Translations under genes and position numbers: made by a program
Part shown: positions 24,806 to 32,667 of the stretch, piece by piece
Numbering within the stretch: position 1 is the stretch's first letter
Layout: each line of letters begins with the position of its first letter
Notes under the pieces: model-generated
The model's input: only the letters and a program-made list of their open reading frames with translations
What the model was told of the DNA's origin: nothing
Databases searched by the model: none
From: Muriicola marianensis
GTDB taxonomy: Bacteria > Bacteroidota > Bacteroidia > Flavobacteriales > Flavobacteriaceae
Length of the DNA stretch: 64,000 nt
Reading direction: 5' to 3'
NCBI RefSeq assembly: GCF_014638095.1
Contig: NZ_BMFH01000001.1
Span: forward strand, 1,869,227-1,933,226

Positions 24806-25894
24806 ATGAAAGAAAGAATCATTTCGGTTGACATTTTCAGGGGACTCACTATCGCCCTGATGATACTCGTGAATACACCGGGTACGTGGGAGCATGTCTA
24901 CCCCCCTTTGCGCCACGCAGAATGGCACGGCTATACCCCGACGGATCTGGTATTTCCGTTCTTCCTGTTTATCGTAGGGACCTCCATCGTCTTTGCCTAT
25001 CGCAACAAGGAACCCAATGCGGCCACCTACAGGAAGATCTCTGTGCGCACCCTGAAACTCATCGGGCTGGGACTGTTCCTAGGGGCCTTTACGATTTCTT
25101 TTCCCTTCTTTCGGGATTTTTCTGAGATCCGTTTTCCGGGGGTACTCCAGCGTATAGGGGTGGTTTTCTTCTTTGCGGCCATCCTCTTCCTGAATGCCAA
25201 CTGGAAAGCGCTTCTGGGGATCTGTATCACCATTTTGGTCGGATACTGGATCTGGCTGGGCTTTGTACCTTTTGACGGAGCCGCTCCCACCTTTGACAGG
25301 GCACCCAATAACTGGGCGAATTACATCGACCTGCAGGTTTTTGGCAGCCATATGTACAAGGATGACTACGATCCTGAGGGACTGCTAAGCACCTTGCCTT
25401 CCATTGCATCTTCCCTGCTGGGGATCTTTACAGGACTTGTTCTCATTTCAAAAAGGCCCAGAAAAGAGGTGATCATGTTGATGCTGGGTATCTTTATGCT
25501 GGTCTTAGGGTATCTGTGGGATACCGCCTTTCCCATCAACAAAGCGTTATGGACCAGCAGTTTTGTCCTGGTCACTGCGGGGTGGGCCAACATAGTTCTG
25601 GCTTTGATCTATTACCTCACGGATGTCAAAGGCCTACAGTTTGGCAGCATCTTCAAATACACAGGAGCGAATGCCATCACCGTTTACTTTCTCTCCAGTT
25701 TTATCACCAAACTGTTCTATTCCATAGAGGTTGCAGACGGGATGTCACTGCATGGCTGGTTGTACCAGAACATCTACGTGCAATCTTTCCTCTCAGGCGA
25801 GATGTCCTCCCTGTTGTACGGATTGACGGTCACAGGCTTCTATCTGCTGCTGGCCTGGTATATGTACCGAAAAAAGATCTTTATCAAGGTCTGA
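24806..25894 (+). CDS. NagX/HGSNAT-like membrane acetyltransferase (DUF5009)
   Basis: The 362-residue protein begins SVDIFRGLTIALMILVNTPG and has RHAEWHGYTPTDLVFPFF, both hallmarks of the heparan-alpha-glucosaminide N-acetyltransferase/NagX family. About ten hydrophobic helices follow. In the human lysosomal enzyme the conserved His in this loop carries acetyl across the membrane to glucosamine; NagX in Shewanella is assigned to amino-sugar use. The adjacent symporter supports a shared role in acetylating or importing amino sugars. Cytoplasmic-to-periplasmic acetyl transfer is inference. Confidence 0.85.
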   Translation: MKERIISVDIFRGLTIALMILVNTPGTWEHVYPPLRHAEWHGYTPTDLVFPFFLFIVGTSIVFAYRNKEPNAATYRKISVRTLKLIGLGLFLGAFTISFPFFRDFSEIRFPGVLQRIGVVFFFAAILFLNANWKALLGICITILVGYWIWLGFVPFDGAAPTFDRAPNNWANYIDLQVFGSHMYKDDYDPEGLLSTLPSIASSLLGIFTGLVLISKRPRKEVIMLMLGIFMLVLGYLWDTAFPINKALWTSSFVLVTAGWANIVLALIYYLTDVKGLQFGSIFKYTGANAITVYFLSSFITKLFYSIEVADGMSLHGWLYQNIYVQSFLSGEMSSLLYGLTVTGFYLLLAWYMYRKKIFIKV

Positions 25895-25901
25895 GTTTTG
25901 C

Positions 25902-26723
25902 TCATTGGGCTTCACGACGCCCAAAAGCCCATTTGAGGAAATCCGGAAAGACCTTCGCCCAGGTGGGCAGGTCGTGCTTGCCTCCTTCGATCTCCACATA
26001 GGTGATCTGCCCGGGATAAGAATACCCTTTGCTCTCCAGTTCCCTGATCAGGTCGAGTGTATCGTCTATGGAATCAATAATACCGTTGTGGTTGCGGTCT
26101 GCTTTCTCATCCAACGTGCCGCACTGGAACCAGAAGTTCAGGTGGGGAGCGTATGTGCCTTCTTTAACCATATCGAGGACGATCCTGCTCCGGTCCTCAG
26201 GGTCCTTTTTGGTATAGGCTTTCTTTCGCCACCAGAATGAACCGCTGAACACCCCGGCTTTGCCAAAGAGGTGGGGGTGGTTAAATACGATGTCGAAAGC
26301 CGAAAGCCCCCCCAGTGACATTCCGCAGTATACCCAGTCTTCCTTCCGGGAAGAAGCCCTGAATTCTTTCTTGAGGAATGGGATGAATTCCTCGGTCACA
26401 AAACGGGCGTACAACCCTGCCTTTTCACCCCGTCCCTTGTAGTCTGCCGTGCTGGCCGTACCGTAGTCGTGCATCCGGTTTTGATCAGTCTCCAGTCCGA
26501 CGTAAAGGAAAGGCCTCATATTCTTCTGTGTGTAGGAACGGGTCAGGATCTTCTCCAGCCCCAGGGCTGTATAGTCCTGCCCGTCATTCATCAGCAGTAC
26601 AGGGAAGTCCTTTTCGCCTTTTCGAAATGAGGGAGGTGCGATCAGCCTGAAATGCAGTTTTCGGTGTAAAATACGGGAAGAAAAAAAGCCTTTCAGGCTA
26701 ATGTGGTCGACATGGAGAATCAT
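25902..26723 (-). CDS. Putative esterase, alpha/beta hydrolase fold
   Basis: The 273-residue protein has the nucleophile elbow GMSLGG (Ser136), FPVLLMNDGQDY near the start, an acidic residue in the NHNGIIDSIDDT segment and the last catalytic-type His in GGKHDLPTWAKVF. The pattern is that of the esterase D/Fes-like group. No signal peptide, so it is cytoplasmic. The substrate is unknown; related proteins cut ester or amide bonds in siderophores, feruloyl sugars and acetylated glycans. It converges on the acetyltransferase gene with 7 bases between. Confidence 0.88.
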   Translation of the reverse strand: MILHVDHISLKGFFSSRILHRKLHFRLIAPPSFRKGEKDFPVLLMNDGQDYTALGLEKILTRSYTQKNMRPFLYVGLETDQNRMHDYGTASTADYKGRGEKAGLYARFVTEEFIPFLKKEFRASSRKEDWVYCGMSLGGLSAFDIVFNHPHLFGKAGVFSGSFWWRKKAYTKKDPEDRSRIVLDMVKEGTYAPHLNFWFQCGTLDEKADRNHNGIIDSIDDTLDLIRELESKGYSYPGQITYVEIEGGKHDLPTWAKVFPDFLKWAFGRREAQ

Positions 26724-26791
26724 CGGCTCATGCTAAAGGGGGCAAGTATAAGGAATCCGCTGAATTTAAGCGGGGTATAACAAAAATAAAA

Positions 26792-26799
26792 TACCTTTG
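26792..26799 (+). promoter_or_regulatory. -7 promoter element of the amidoligase gene cluster
   Basis: TACCTTTG is a full match to the Bacteroidetes -7 consensus TAnnTTTG, 49 bases before ATG 26849. A TTTAAG about 20 bases upstream could be a weak -33. It would drive the five genes that follow. Confidence 0.5.
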
Positions 26800-26848
26800 C
26801 CCGGCAAAAAATTATTGGTAAACTTAGAAAATTAGGTTACATTATCCT

Positions 26849-27559
26849 ATGGCTTCCATGCAGTATATTCAATACTACTCCCATACGCTTGAAAGGAACA
26901 TAAACCTGGAGATTACGGGGCATTGGGGATATCCCATTCTCATGTTTCCCTCCTCCTATGGCAGCTTTACCCAAAACAACGATTTCGGCCTTAATGGCTC
27001 GGTGATGAATTTTGTTGAGGAGGGCCGTATCAAGCTCTACAATGTGGAGACCCTGGACGGGATCACTTTCTATGCGGAGAATATGTCCTCCGAGGTGAAG
27101 ATTCACAATTACGAGCTGTATATGCAGTTCCTGAAAAACGAGCTTATTCCCTATATACAGCAGGAATGCAACACCCACAGAATAGCGGTGGCCGGGGTGA
27201 GTTTTGGAGGATATCACGCAGGCAACACTGCCTTCCGATTCCCTGACCTGGTCTCCCACCTGTTCTCTATGTCGGGGGTTTTCAATATTCGTAACTTTGT
27301 ACCCCTCTCCGATGATATGAGAATCTATTTCAATTGCCCTGATGAATTCATGCAGAACGAAGAGGGCTGGAAATATCAGCACATGAATATAGTGCTGAGT
27401 ACATCCGACTGGGACAGCTGTAAGCCCAAGAATGAATACATGGCGGGAATCCTTCAATCTAAGGGGATTCCTTACTGGTACGACGAAAAAAAATGGATCG
27501 ACCACGACTGGCCATTGTGGAAGATGGTTTTTCCAGAATACATCGGCCGATATTTCTAA
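26849..27559 (+). CDS. Alpha/beta hydrolase, first gene of the amidoligase cluster
   Basis: The 236-residue protein is an esterase-like alpha/beta hydrolase with the nucleophile elbow GVSFGG (Ser118) and a late His in WIDHDWPLW. The N-terminal core strands YPILMFPSSYG and IKLYNVETLDGITFY fit the esterase D group. No signal peptide. It leads a co-directional run with two ATP-grasp-like genes, a YbdK-type ligase and a glutamine amidotransferase, with only 23 bases to the next gene. It may hydrolyse the product or a precursor of that pathway, or be an editing enzyme. Substrate unknown. Confidence 0.85.
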   Translation: MASMQYIQYYSHTLERNINLEITGHWGYPILMFPSSYGSFTQNNDFGLNGSVMNFVEEGRIKLYNVETLDGITFYAENMSSEVKIHNYELYMQFLKNELIPYIQQECNTHRIAVAGVSFGGYHAGNTAFRFPDLVSHLFSMSGVFNIRNFVPLSDDMRIYFNCPDEFMQNEEGWKYQHMNIVLSTSDWDSCKPKNEYMAGILQSKGIPYWYDEKKWIDHDWPLWKMVFPEYIGRYF

Positions 27560-27582
27560 ACGAACTAAACACTATAAACAAG

Positions 27583-28728
27583 ATGATCAAAAGAGTAGGA
27601 ATTTTATTTGGAATGGAGGACACCTTCCCCTGGGCCTTTATAGACAAGGTCAACGAACTGGGGAATGGTAAGGTCGTCGCTGAACCGGTCATGATAGACA
27701 AGGTGCAGCAAGGGATAGATTACGGTTACCACGTGATCATAGACAGGATCTCACAGGAGGTTCCTTTTTACAGAGCCTATCTGAAGAATGCCGCCCTGAT
27801 GGGCACCTGCGTGATCAACAACCCGTTCTGGTGGAGTGCCGATGAGAAATTCTTCAACAATTGTCTGGCCACGCAAATCGGCGTGCCTGTACCCAAAACG
27901 GTCCTCTTGCCTTCCAAGCACAGACCGGATGATACCACGGAAAGGTCTTTCAGGAACCTGAAAGCACCCCTTGACTGGGAATATATCTTTAATTATATCG
28001 GTTTTCCTGCCTATATGAAGCCCCATTCGGGAGGAGGTTGGAAAAGCGTATACAAGGTACACGATGCGGACGACCTTTTTGCCAAGCACGGGGAGACCGA
28101 ACAACTTGTCATGATGCTGCAAGAAGAGATCGTCTTTGAGGATTATTACCGCGTCTATTGCCTGGGGCAAAAGTATGTGCACATCATGCCCTATGAGCCT
28201 AGGAACGAATTCCACCTGCGGTATGTGACCGAACCCAAGACCTCAGGAGCGGAACACCAGAAACTAATGAAGACCATCCACGACTACACCATCAAACTGA
28301 ACAAAGCCCTGGGGTACGACTTCAATACGGTGGAGTTTGCGGTCAGGAATGGAATTCCCTATGCTATTGATTTCTGTAACCCTGCGCCGGATGCAGACAT
28401 ACACTCTGTTGGGGAAGGTAATTTCCGATGGATCGTGGAGCATGCGGCCAAGCTTGCAGTGGAAAAGGCACTAGAGCACAAGGAGAAGAAGAACAACAGT
28501 TCCTGGGGAACTTTTGTTAAGGAATGTGTGGCCCCGGCTGAGGTCAAGGCATCTAAACCTCCGCTTAAATCGGCAGCGGAAGCTAAGAAGACAGTGGTTA
28601 AAAAGACCCCGGTAAAATCTACCAGGGCTAAATCGACCCCTGCCAAGACTACTTCGACTAAAACAAAGAAGACAACGGCGAAAAAGGCCGAAGCCAAGCC
28701 CAAGGCTGCTCCGAAAAAGAAGAAATAA
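27583..28728 (+). CDS. ATP-grasp ligase with a histone-H1-like lysine/alanine/proline tail
   Basis: Residues about 1-310 form an ATP-grasp protein: YMKPHSGGGWKSV (Lys146) contacts ATP, LQEEIVFEDYYRVYCLG follows, and NTVEFAVRNGIPYAIDFCNP (Glu251, Asp263, Asn266) supplies the Mg2+ site. ATP-grasp enzymes join a carboxylate, as acyl phosphate, to an amine. Residues about 319-381 are lysine-, alanine-, threonine- and proline-rich (AKKTVVKKTPVKS, KTTAKKAEAKPKAAPKKKK), like bacterial histone-H1-like tails that bind nucleic acids or polyanions. Such a tail on an ATP-grasp core is unusual. ATG 27583 is preferred; an upstream frame to 27493 overlaps the previous gene. Substrate unknown. Confidence 0.8.
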   Translation: MIKRVGILFGMEDTFPWAFIDKVNELGNGKVVAEPVMIDKVQQGIDYGYHVIIDRISQEVPFYRAYLKNAALMGTCVINNPFWWSADEKFFNNCLATQIGVPVPKTVLLPSKHRPDDTTERSFRNLKAPLDWEYIFNYIGFPAYMKPHSGGGWKSVYKVHDADDLFAKHGETEQLVMMLQEEIVFEDYYRVYCLGQKYVHIMPYEPRNEFHLRYVTEPKTSGAEHQKLMKTIHDYTIKLNKALGYDFNTVEFAVRNGIPYAIDFCNPAPDADIHSVGEGNFRWIVEHAAKLAVEKALEHKEKKNNSSWGTFVKECVAPAEVKASKPPLKSAAEAKKTVVKKTPVKSTRAKSTPAKTTSTKTKKTTAKKAEAKPKAAPKKKK

Positions 28729-28746
28729 AGAACAAATCACTGAGAC

Positions 28747-29844
28747 ATGAATAAGTTCACCCTTGGTATTGAAGAGGAATTCCAGATACTGGACAGTGAG
28801 GCCTATACCCTTAGGTCGCATATGTCGAAGATCCTGGAAGGGGGGAAAGTCTTTCTGAAAGAGCGAATCAAGGAAGAAATGCACCAGGCCGTGATCGAGA
28901 TGGGGACCAATATCTGCGAGAATATCAATCAGGCCAGGGATGAAGTGTCCTACCTGAGGCAGCAGGTTATAGAGCTAGCAGCCAAGGAGGGTTTGAAGGT
29001 AGGGGCAGCAGGCACACACCCGTTCTCCAATTGGAGCGACCAGCCCATCACGCCCAACCCCCGCTACGATGAACTGATAGCGGAGATGAAGGATGTGGCC
29101 CGGTCCAATCTCATCTTTGGCCTCCACGTTCACGTGGGGATCCCCAGCAGGGAAGAAGGGTTGCAGATTATGAATATCGCCCGGTATTTCCTGCCGCACC
29201 TATATGCGCTTTCCACGAATTCCCCGTTTTGGGAAGGAAGGGATACGGGCTTTAAGTCGTTCCGCTCCAAGATCTTTGACAAGTTCCCCCGGACGGGGAT
29301 ACCACCCTATTTTGCCAGCGTGGCGGAATATGACAAATTCGTCGATATCCTGGTCAAGACCCGCTGTATAGACAACGGAAAGAAGATCTGGTGGGACATC
29401 AGGCTGCATCCCTTTTACCCGACAGTGGAATTCCGGATTTGCGATATGGTCATGACCGTTGATGAGGTGGTTTGTATTGCTGCTCTGATGCAGTGCATTA
29501 TTGCCAAGTTGCACAAACTGCACCAGAAGAATCAGAGCTTCCGTTCATACAGGAGGGTGTTAATAAATGAGAACAAATGGAGGGCAGCGCGCTGGGGAAT
29601 CGAAGCCAAGCTGATCGATTTTGGAAAAGAAGAGGAAGTGCCCTTTGAGACCCTGATCCATGAACTGCTCGACTTTGTTGAGGACGTGGTGGATGAACTG
29701 GGCTGCAGGACAGAAGTGAACTACGTATACCAGATGCTGGAACAGGGCTCCGGAGCAGACCGGCAGCTCAAGGTCTACGAGGATACCAAGGACCTGAAGG
29801 AAGTTGTAAAATACATTGTTGAGGAAACGGGAAAAGGCTTATAA
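28747..29844 (+). CDS. YbdK-type carboxylate-amine ligase
   Basis: The 365-residue protein shows the GCS2/YbdK pattern: GIEEEFQIL (Glu9-Glu11), FGLHVHVG (His127, His129), the VEFRICDM strand and the usual length. Family members form an amide from ATP, an acidic amino acid carboxylate and an amine; the best-known is weak gamma-glutamylcysteine synthesis by YbdK, but many have unknown acceptors. It lies 18 bases after the ATP-grasp gene and is probably the step that makes a glutamyl- or aspartyl-linked intermediate. Cytoplasmic. Confidence 0.9.
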   Translation: MNKFTLGIEEEFQILDSEAYTLRSHMSKILEGGKVFLKERIKEEMHQAVIEMGTNICENINQARDEVSYLRQQVIELAAKEGLKVGAAGTHPFSNWSDQPITPNPRYDELIAEMKDVARSNLIFGLHVHVGIPSREEGLQIMNIARYFLPHLYALSTNSPFWEGRDTGFKSFRSKIFDKFPRTGIPPYFASVAEYDKFVDILVKTRCIDNGKKIWWDIRLHPFYPTVEFRICDMVMTVDEVVCIAALMQCIIAKLHKLHQKNQSFRSYRRVLINENKWRAARWGIEAKLIDFGKEEEVPFETLIHELLDFVEDVVDELGCRTEVNYVYQMLEQGSGADRQLKVYEDTKDLKEVVKYIVEETGKGL

Positions 29845-29900
29845 GCGATAGCAGGCTCAAACAGATATTCTACTACACCTGCGATAAAGAAAAGAATCAC

Positions 29901-30737
29901 ATGCAATACCATTATAGAATCGCCATTCTTGACATGAATGCCGGTCAGCCCAACGAGGGCATGCGCTGTATCAAGATGCTGGTTGAACAGTTTTTGGGAC
30001 GGGACGATATCAAGGGGGATTACCGCATTTTTGACGTCAGGGTAAATCACGAGCTCCCCGAAGTGGAGGAATTTGACATTTTTATAGCCTCAGGAGGCCC
30101 GGACTCCCCCAAACCGGTCGGGGAACCCTGGGAAAAGAAATTCAATTGGTTCCTGGATTCGATCTATGATCACAACCTTCTGGAGGAAAACAAAAAGTAC
30201 CTTTTCCTTATCTGCCATTCCTTTCAAATTGCCTGCCTCCACTGGAAACTTGCCAAGGTGAAAAGGAGAAAGTCTACGGCCTTTGGGATCATGCCGGTTC
30301 ACAAGACCAAAAAAGGGAAGGAAGAATTTGTACTGGAAGGCTTACAAAACCCTTTCTATGCTGTTGACTCCAGGGATTACCAGGTAGTGAAACCCAGGAA
30401 AAAGCGATTTAAAAGCCTGGGATGCAAGGTGTTGTGTAAAGAAAAGAAAAGACCTCATGTTCCTTTGGAGAGGGCGGTAATGGCCATCAGGTTCTCCAAG
30501 GAGATCGTCGGTGTTCAATTCCATCCGGAAGCCGATTCTGAGGGGATGATGCGCTATTTTAAACGGGCAGATAAACGTGCGCACATTATCAAACACCATG
30601 GAAAGAAGAAATACGAGGATATGATGATCCATCTCGATGACGATGATAAGATCCTCCTTACCAACAGGACCATAATTCCAAGGTTCTTACAGCAGGCAGC
30701 CGATGCCATTGACCATCAAACCCCTGTATCCGTATGA
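29901..30737 (+). CDS. Class I glutamine amidotransferase domain protein
   Basis: The 278-residue protein has the class I GATase triad: nucleophile Cys105 in LICHSFQIAC, then His208 and Glu210 in VQFHPEAD. FDIFIASGGPDSP carries the oxyanion strand. The family releases ammonia from glutamine or hydrolyses gamma-glutamyl bonds (as in PuuD); stand-alone members often hydrolyse gamma-glutamyl conjugates. The C-terminal 65 residues are an extra helical part. Its end overlaps the next gene by ATGA, so the two proteins are probably made together. Either ammonia supply or trimming of a gamma-glutamyl product fits the cluster. Confidence 0.85.
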   Translation: MQYHYRIAILDMNAGQPNEGMRCIKMLVEQFLGRDDIKGDYRIFDVRVNHELPEVEEFDIFIASGGPDSPKPVGEPWEKKFNWFLDSIYDHNLLEENKKYLFLICHSFQIACLHWKLAKVKRRKSTAFGIMPVHKTKKGKEEFVLEGLQNPFYAVDSRDYQVVKPRKKRFKSLGCKVLCKEKKRPHVPLERAVMAIRFSKEIVGVQFHPEADSEGMMRYFKRADKRAHIIKHHGKKKYEDMMIHLDDDDKILLTNRTIIPRFLQQAADAIDHQTPVSV

Positions 30738-31930
30738 TATCCAAGGTAAGAGAATCCTTTAACGCTGGCTTTAAAGACGCCTATTACGAGGGGCTTCAAC
30801 AAGAGGTCATGAAAACTTTTGGCGAACCCTGTCCCTTCCGTATTTCGGAGACCCCGGTGTTTATAGACAGGCAAATGAAGAAGAAGGTCATGGATGCCTG
30901 CGATGCCATTATAAGTCAGCTTGACCACCTCGATTTTGAGTCGGTGAGGCAGCGATTTATGCCAAAGCAGTTACAGTCACCAACTCACGTTGGGGAACCC
31001 CATTTTCTGGGCATCGATTTTGGGATCTGTGAGGATGAGAACGGGGAATTGAGTCCGCAGTTGATAGAGCTCCAGGCTTTTCCGTCCCTCTTTTTCTACC
31101 AGTCTTTTCTGGCTAAGGCCTTTTTAAAGAACTATCCCACCATACCAACAAAAGGTTTTCACTACTTCTTTGGAGGGCATACGGAAGAAACTTATCTCGA
31201 GACCATGCGAAAAGTGATAGTGGGGGATGAGGCTCCGGAACATGTCATCCTGATGGAGATATTCCCAAATGCGCAGAAGACCCGGATCGATTTCTGGGCG
31301 ACGAAGCAGGCCCTGGGGATAGAGGTGGTATGTATGACCAAGGTTATCAAGGAAGGCAGGCAGCTGTTTTATGAAAAAGACGGACGAAAGATCCCTATCC
31401 GAAGGATATACAACCGGGTGATCTTTGATGACCTGTATCAGTTCAAAGACCTGAAGACCAACTTCAATATCTTCGATGACCTGGATGTGACCTGGATCAC
31501 CAATCCCGACTGGTTCTTTATGATCTCCAAATGCATCATGCCTATGCTTTCCCACGAGAGCATTCCACAGTCGTACTACCTCGATGAGGTCCCTAAGGAC
31601 ATCGACCTTAAACAATTCGTGCTGAAACCCCTGTTCTCTTTTGCCGGAAAAGGCGTGAACCTTGAACCCACATGGAATTTGCTCAACACCATCAAGGACA
31701 TGAAGAATTACATGCTTCAGAAAAAAGTGACCTATTCTCCTCTGATCAAAACCATGGGCGAGCGGAATTCCCGGGTTGAATTGCGGATCCTCTTTGCCAG
31801 GGATGAGAAAGAGGGCCGATTAAAACCCGTGATCAACCTCACCCGTATGGGGAAAGGCGGGATGATCAATGTGTCTCACAACACCAACGACACCTGGATA
31901 GGATCTTCGATCAGTTTTTTTGAAGAGTAA
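30734..31930 (+). CDS. Uncharacterised ATP-grasp-like protein (glutathionylspermidine-synthase-like)
   Basis: The 398-residue protein overlaps the stop of the amidotransferase gene (ATGA at 30734-30737). FVLKPLFSFAGKGVNLEP resembles the glycine-rich ATP-grasp loop and SRVELRILF the later acidic/basic strand; the order of motifs fits circularly permuted ATP-grasps such as the glutathionylspermidine synthase C-terminal domain. No characterised relative is recognised with confidence. As last gene of the run it could add a second residue or amine to the product of the YbdK-type enzyme. The fold call is inference. Confidence 0.65.
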   Translation: MISKVRESFNAGFKDAYYEGLQQEVMKTFGEPCPFRISETPVFIDRQMKKKVMDACDAIISQLDHLDFESVRQRFMPKQLQSPTHVGEPHFLGIDFGICEDENGELSPQLIELQAFPSLFFYQSFLAKAFLKNYPTIPTKGFHYFFGGHTEETYLETMRKVIVGDEAPEHVILMEIFPNAQKTRIDFWATKQALGIEVVCMTKVIKEGRQLFYEKDGRKIPIRRIYNRVIFDDLYQFKDLKTNFNIFDDLDVTWITNPDWFFMISKCIMPMLSHESIPQSYYLDEVPKDIDLKQFVLKPLFSFAGKGVNLEPTWNLLNTIKDMKNYMLQKKVTYSPLIKTMGERNSRVELRILFARDEKEGRLKPVINLTRMGKGGMINVSHNTNDTWIGSSISFFEE

Positions 31931-31951
31931 TGATTGAGTATCCCGGTGGGA

Positions 31952-32536
31952 TTACTTCCCCAGTAGCCGGGCAACGTACTTCCCGATCACGTCGAATTCC
32001 AGATTGACCCGGCTTCCCACCCGGTAGTGTTTGAATCGGGTGTGATCATAGGTATAGGGGATGATGGCCACACTAAACCGGTCGTCTTCAGAATCGACCA
32101 CCGTAAGGCTGACCCCGTCTACCGTGATGGAACCTTTCTCAATGGTTACCTGTCCTTTTGCCGGGGTGTAGGTAAAGGTGAAGTACCAGCTTCCGTCCTT
32201 TTGTTCGATCTTGGAACATACAGCAGTTGTGTCTACATGGCCTTGTACGATATGCCCGTCGAGGCGGGTGCCGAGGATCATGGCCCGTTCCAGGTTCACC
32301 TGATCTCCATGGACCAGGTCGTCCAGGTTGGTTTTTAGCAGGGTCTCCTCAACGGCTGTAACGGTATATTCCTTCTTATCGATCCCTACAACGGTAAGGC
32401 ACACCCCATTGTGAGCCACGCTCTGGTCTATTTTGAGTTCCGGGGTGATCTCAGAGGCTATGGTGAGGTGGAGGTTGCCCCCTTCCCTTTCGAGTTTAGT
32501 AATCTCCCCCAGGGTTTCGATAATTCCTGTAAACAT
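31952..32536 (-). CDS. ribE: Riboflavin synthase alpha chain
   Basis: The 194-residue protein has two tandem lumazine-binding barrels with MFTGIIETLGEI, VAHNGVCLTVVG, LGTRLDGHIVQGHVDT and GSITVDGVSLTVVD. It turns two molecules of dimethylribityllumazine into riboflavin, working as a trimer in the cytoplasm. Length matches the family. It converges on the amidoligase cluster with 21 bases between and is divergent from pdxA. Confidence 0.96.
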   Translation of the reverse strand: MFTGIIETLGEITKLEREGGNLHLTIASEITPELKIDQSVAHNGVCLTVVGIDKKEYTVTAVEETLLKTNLDDLVHGDQVNLERAMILGTRLDGHIVQGHVDTTAVCSKIEQKDGSWYFTFTYTPAKGQVTIEKGSITVDGVSLTVVDSEDDRFSVAIIPYTYDHTRFKHYRVGSRVNLEFDVIGKYVARLLGK

Positions 32537-32591
32537 GCCTTTTTAACTTTAAAAAAGAGGTTTTTTCCCTTCAGGAACGCCTTGGAAATCT

Positions 32592-32599
32592 TATTTTTG
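32592..32599 (+). promoter_or_regulatory. Possible -7 promoter element for pdxA
   Basis: TATTTTTG matches TAnnTTTG in full, 68 bases before the pdxA start. No convincing -33 element is seen, so the call is moderate. Confidence 0.4.
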
Positions 32600-32667
32600 A
32601 AATGAATAAAATGTAGCCTTAGACGAACTTTTTCCGGGGCTCCAAAGGTACGGCAAAGTAAAGAGAT

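Noticed and set aside
28537-28725. Separate histone-like gene
   Set aside because: The Lys/Ala/Pro region is in frame with the ATP-grasp core, without its own start or promoter.
32537-32667. FMN riboswitch before ribE
   Set aside because: No conserved FMN-aptamer core sequence could be found in either direction; Bacteroidota use other control for this gene.
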